This document shows, in pieces, positions 61,273 through 64,000 of a stretch of DNA of 64,000 nt. The notes under the pieces were generated by a model, which saw only the letters and a list, made by a program, of their open reading frames with translations, was not told the origin of the DNA and did not search any database. The stretch is from Deltaproteobacteria bacterium. GTDB lineage: Bacteria > Desulfobacterota > GWC2-55-46. Positions within the stretch are counted from its first letter, which is position 1. Every line of letters starts with the position of its first letter. A program made the position numbers and the translations under genes. Location: the NCBI GenBank assembly GCA_015075075.1, contig JABTVA010000013.1, positions 1 through 64,000 of the forward strand. The letters run 5' to 3'.

Positions 61273-62529
61273 ATGGACCTTTCGCCTGCGCTTATCTTTA
61301 TAGTTGGACTGTATCTGGCCTCGGCCGGGGCGGGTCTTGCACTCGAATTCCTGAACCTCAAAAGGCTTAACGAGAGGTGGGGCGAGGTGCCGCCCGGCTT
61401 CGAGGGGCACATCGACGGGGATTCCCTCGCGCGCTCAAGGGAATACACTATCGAGAACGCAAGGCTCGCGATGGCAGAGAAGCTCGCCGGGTCTATTGCC
61501 GCGCTCGTTTTCGTGCTATTCCTCCTCAAGCCCTATGACAGGTGGATAGCGTCCCTCGGGGGCGGCTTCATAGCCTCGGGGGCGGTCTTTTTCATGCTCC
61601 TTCTATTTGCGGAGGCGCTCGTCAGCGCGCCGCTCGCCTTCTGGCGCGTTTTCAGGATAGAGAGGAAGTTCGGGTTCAGCGCAATGACTCCTGGCCTATG
61701 GGCCGCCGACCTGGCCAAGTCCATTGCCATCTCGTCGGCACTGGCCTTTTTCTTCATATGCGCCGCGCTCTGGATAGTCTCCCTTAGTCCGGGGCTATGG
61801 TGGTTTTGGATATGGGTCCTTTTCCTCGGGTTTACGATATTCATGATGTACGTCTCGCCGCACCTGATAGAGCCGCTTTTCAACAGGTTCGACGAGGTCG
61901 AGGACCCGGGCCTCAGGGACGGCATAAGGGAGGCCCTTCAAAAAGCCGGCATACGGGCAGGCAAGGTCCTCAAGGTGGACGCATCGAGGCGCACCTCGCA
62001 TACGAACGCCTATTTCACCGGGATAGGGAGCGTAAAGAGGATAGTGCTCTATGATACTCTTCTAAAAAAGCTCGGCACGGAGGAGATAATCTCGGTCCTT
62101 GCCCACGAGGCCGGGCACTGGAGGGGACGCCATCTCCTGAAGGGCCTGATGGCGGCGGCGCTCATCGGTTTTGCGGCGCTTTATATCTCGCACAGGGTAA
62201 TTGAAACCGGACTTCTCGCAAGGGCCCTCGGCTTCGAGGGCGCCTCGTTTTACGCGCACATCGTGCTACTGGGCCTTCTCGCCTCCATAGCCGCCTTCTA
62301 TTTTATTCCCATTTTCGCATGGCTTTCCAGACGGCGAGAGAGAGGGGCTGACCGGTTCGCAGCCGAGATAACCGGCGACCCGTCCTCGATGGCGTCGGCG
62401 CTCATAAAGCTATCCAGGGACAACCTCTCGAACCTGCACCCGCACCCGCTTTATGCCGCGTTCCACTACTCGCACCCGCCTGTGGCAGAGCGGGTGTGGG
62501 AATTGAGGAAGATGGGAGAGGGAGCCTGA
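61273..62529 (+). CDS. M48 (Ste24/CAAX-prenyl-protease-like) membrane metalloprotease
   Basis: Integral-membrane zinc protease. Zinc motif HEAGH in VLAHEAGHWRGRH near residue 278, third ligand Glu in the ADRFAAEIT segment near 367; several membrane helices (for example LIFIVGLYLASAGAGLAL, IALVFVLFLLK-like, ISSALAFFFICAALWI). About 418 residues, Ste24 size rather than the shorter HtpX. Likely in membrane-protein quality control. I prefer ATG 61273 to GTG 61258. Repeat D copy 4 follows and its terminus could serve as terminator. Confidence 0.9.
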   Translation: MDLSPALIFIVGLYLASAGAGLALEFLNLKRLNERWGEVPPGFEGHIDGDSLARSREYTIENARLAMAEKLAGSIAALVFVLFLLKPYDRWIASLGGGFIASGAVFFMLLLFAEALVSAPLAFWRVFRIERKFGFSAMTPGLWAADLAKSIAISSALAFFFICAALWIVSLSPGLWWFWIWVLFLGFTIFMMYVSPHLIEPLFNRFDEVEDPGLRDGIREALQKAGIRAGKVLKVDASRRTSHTNAYFTGIGSVKRIVLYDTLLKKLGTEEIISVLAHEAGHWRGRHLLKGLMAAALIGFAALYISHRVIETGLLARALGFEGASFYAHIVLLGLLASIAAFYFIPIFAWLSRRRERGADRFAAEITGDPSSMASALIKLSRDNLSNLHPHPLYAAFHYSHPPVAERVWELRKMGEGA

Positions 62530-62584
62530 TCCTCATAGTCATGGGAGCGAAAGGCCCTAAAGCAGGCGGCTTTCGGGTTTGAGC

Positions 62585-62964
62585 AAAAAACCTTTTCCGC
62601 GCTTCCGCGCGGTTTTTGAGGGTAAGACTCGCTTGCTCGCCCCCTCCCCCACCCCGTGAACGGGCCCCTAAAGTCGCTTCGCTCCTGGCTTCCCCGGCCC
62701 GTTCACGCTCTTCCTCCCTTATGCTACGCTCGCCTTACCCTCCGAGGTTTGTTAAAGACAAAAAACTCACAGCACTTTTGTTTTTGCATTTAAAACAATC
62801 CAGGCATAAGGCTTAAGCGAATAGGGATGGAGGAGGGGCGGGCGAGGCGGGGCAGCAGGAGCGAGGCCAAAGGCCGAGCGACTTAAGGGCCGAGCCCGGA
62901 GGATGGAGGCGGGTAGTGAGGAGCCTTATGCCGAAAAGCGCGGCAACGCGTGAATAGGTCTTTT
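62585..62964. repeat. Repeat family D, copy 4
   Basis: Left end AAAAAACCTTTTCCGCGC, right end GCGTGAATAGGTCTTTT. The left part, CCGCGC-TTC-CGCGCGG with TTTTT behind it, is an intrinsic-terminator shape 60 bases after the protease stop codon. Interior arms GTGAACGGGCC / GGCCCGTTCAC are present as in copy 1. It accounts for the 480-base gap before otsB. Confidence 0.87.
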
Positions 62965-63008
62965 CGAGAGAGACTTTGATTCAAACCCCAAAAGGGCGTG
63001 GTTAACTT

Positions 63009-63794
63009 TCAGCACGCCGCCTCATGTGTGTCGAGCAGGAGCTTGAGGAACACCTTTACCTCGTCCTGCGCGATGAGGTGGAAGGCGGCCTCGTCTGCCT
63101 CGGAGCCTACATGCACCGAAAGCCCCGTCGGGCCGAGCGCCCTGTAGGCGTCCTTGTCGGTCTCGTCGTCGCCGATAAAAACGGGCGTCGTGCCCCTGAA
63201 GCGGTTCCTTTCGAGCATCCAGAGTATTGCCCGGCCCTTGTCCCAGTTGACGCAGGCTCTTATCTCGAAGGCCCTCTTGCTCTCAGCGAGCCGGACCCGG
63301 CCCCGCGAAAGGGCTGGAGCTACGGCCTTGTCGAAACCCTCCTTGAAAAGGGGGAACTGCCGCGAGCCGAGGAGCCTGTAATGGACGGTGTGCGAAACAC
63401 CCTTGTTCTCGAATATCACGCCCTTGAACCTCTCCTGAAGCTCCGAGAGAGCGGGCACGAGCCCTTCGAGCTCCTCTCTCGCAGCGCGTCCTATGTCGTA
63501 TGTCATGGTGAAATCTGGAGCAACGGCCTCAAGGCCGTGGTTCCCGGCGTACGCGAGCCCGTCGATGCCGACGAGGGACGTTATATCAGCAAGGCCCCTG
63601 CCCGAGACTATCGCCACGGGCATGGAGACGGCGAGCATCCTGACGAGCTCCTTCATCTGGAAGGAGAGGCGCGCGTCCTCGGGCCTGCCGGCCACGGGGG
63701 TAAGCGTGACGTCATAGTCGAGGAAAAGGGAGATGTCCCTATCTTTTAAGCACGACCGCGCTTCCTCCATTGATTTCAGAAGGTATCTGCTCAT
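63009..63794 (-). CDS. otsB: Trehalose-6-phosphate phosphatase
   Basis: HAD-type phosphatase that releases trehalose from trehalose-6-phosphate. Motif I reads FLDYDVTLTPVAGRP near residue 22-36; the nucleophile Asp and general-acid Asp are present, but the usual DYDGTL Gly is Val here. VSGRGLADI near 63, the cap region with YAGNHGLEA, and VFIGDDETDKDAYRALG near 216 fit the family. 261 residues, normal. The start at 63794 overlaps the end of otsA by 56 bases. Confidence 0.93.
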   Translation of the reverse strand: MSRYLLKSMEEARSCLKDRDISLFLDYDVTLTPVAGRPEDARLSFQMKELVRMLAVSMPVAIVSGRGLADITSLVGIDGLAYAGNHGLEAVAPDFTMTYDIGRAAREELEGLVPALSELQERFKGVIFENKGVSHTVHYRLLGSRQFPLFKEGFDKAVAPALSRGRVRLAESKRAFEIRACVNWDKGRAILWMLERNRFRGTTPVFIGDDETDKDAYRALGPTGLSVHVGSEADEAAFHLIAQDEVKVFLKLLLDTHEAAC

Positions 63795-64000
63795 CCCGTA
63801 TCCTTTTCATCGCCGAAAAGATGTCTTCCACCCAGCGGTATATGTCGTGCTTTCTCACGTGAGCCCTGGCCTGCAAGAGCTTCCTTTTCCTGTCTTCAGG
63901 GTCGGTCTCCAGGGCGGCTTTCATCGCGTCAACGCAGGCCTCGGTGTCATAGGGGTTTATGACGGTCACGCCGGGGATCTCCTCGGATGCGCCGGCGAAC
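63739..64000 (-). CDS. otsA: Trehalose-6-phosphate synthase, C-terminal part (cut by window end)
   Basis: The frame is open to the window edge. It reads FAGASEEIPGVTVINPYDTEACVDAMKAAL, matching the loop that binds the sugar nucleotide near the C-terminus of GT20 enzymes. A helical tail (YRWVEDIFSAMKRI) and the stop at 63739 follow. It would form trehalose-6-phosphate from UDP-glucose and glucose-6-phosphate for OtsB. The upstream bulk of the gene lies beyond 64000. Confidence 0.85.
   Translation of the reverse strand, partial: FAGASEEIPGVTVINPYDTEACVDAMKAALETDPEDRKRKLLQARAHVRKHDIYRWVEDIFSAMKRIRDEQIPSEINGGSAVVLKR

Overview
The window is about 64 kb of GC-rich bacterial chromosome with frequent AGG (Arg) and ATA (Ile) codons. 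It holds roughly 45 genes and gene remnants. No tRNA, rRNA, CRISPR array, transposase or prophage was recognised. Outer-membrane beta-barrels, two soluble lytic transglycosylases, NtrBC, sigma-54-type regulation and a GnfR-like ANTAR regulator point to a Gram-negative, deltaproteobacteria-like (Desulfobacterota) or Nitrospirota-like organism. That placement is inference, since no marker gene gives a species.

Layout. 0.4-8.8 kb: class II aldolase, efp, uvrC, comEC, a frameshifted DUF4124 gene and an MBL hydrolase. 9-21 kb: a long minus-strand series hsp20 - lon - thiL - mcp - cheW - cheY - cheA - larB - (AT-rich foreign ORF) - larC, with galU upstream. 21-25 kb: pcrA/uvrD helicase and an AT-rich PaeR7I/XhoI-type restriction-modification pair. 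25-28 kb: glgA, then a sigma-54-like promoter, an ANTAR response regulator and a glutamine amidotransferase. 28-38.5 kb: a nitrogen island, porin - amtB1 - glnK - amtB2 - nirB (frameshifted) facing thiE - ntrC - ntrB. 38.6-49.6 kb: NUDIX, a secreted protein, a small membrane protein, mtnA, moeA, mltD, a B12/radical-SAM enzyme and uvrA. 49.7-53.3 kb: two tandem outer-membrane paralogues, a decayed DUF5667 gene and an MBL hydrolase. 53.4-64 kb: pyk, glgP, a TPR/Slt transglycosylase, a secreted protein, an M48/Ste24 protease, otsB and partial otsA.

The most coherent system is the nitrogen island. A GG-N10-GC sigma-54 promoter sits directly before the ANTAR regulator. Three downstream genes (porin, glnK, nirB) each carry a leader with an AnnGnn hexaloop hairpin (the ANTAR RNA target) whose 3' half forms the 5' arm of an intrinsic terminator. 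With NtrBC encoded next door this predicts a two-layer cascade: NtrC/sigma-54 drives the ANTAR protein, which then antiterminates transport and nitrite-reduction transcripts.

The second striking feature is the repeat content. Five families (called A to E here) of short palindromic or terminal-inverted-repeat elements fill most intergenic gaps. A, B and C copies repeatedly abut, or contain, the stop codon of the preceding gene. D copies are about 400 bp with terminal inverted repeats whose ends look like terminators. One A copy occupies the place where the nirB leader should have its first ANTAR hairpin.

Several genes carry frameshifts: nirB many times, the DUF4124 and DUF5667 genes, and the signal peptide of one barrel protein. 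These may be real decay or assembly errors, and raw reads would be needed to decide.
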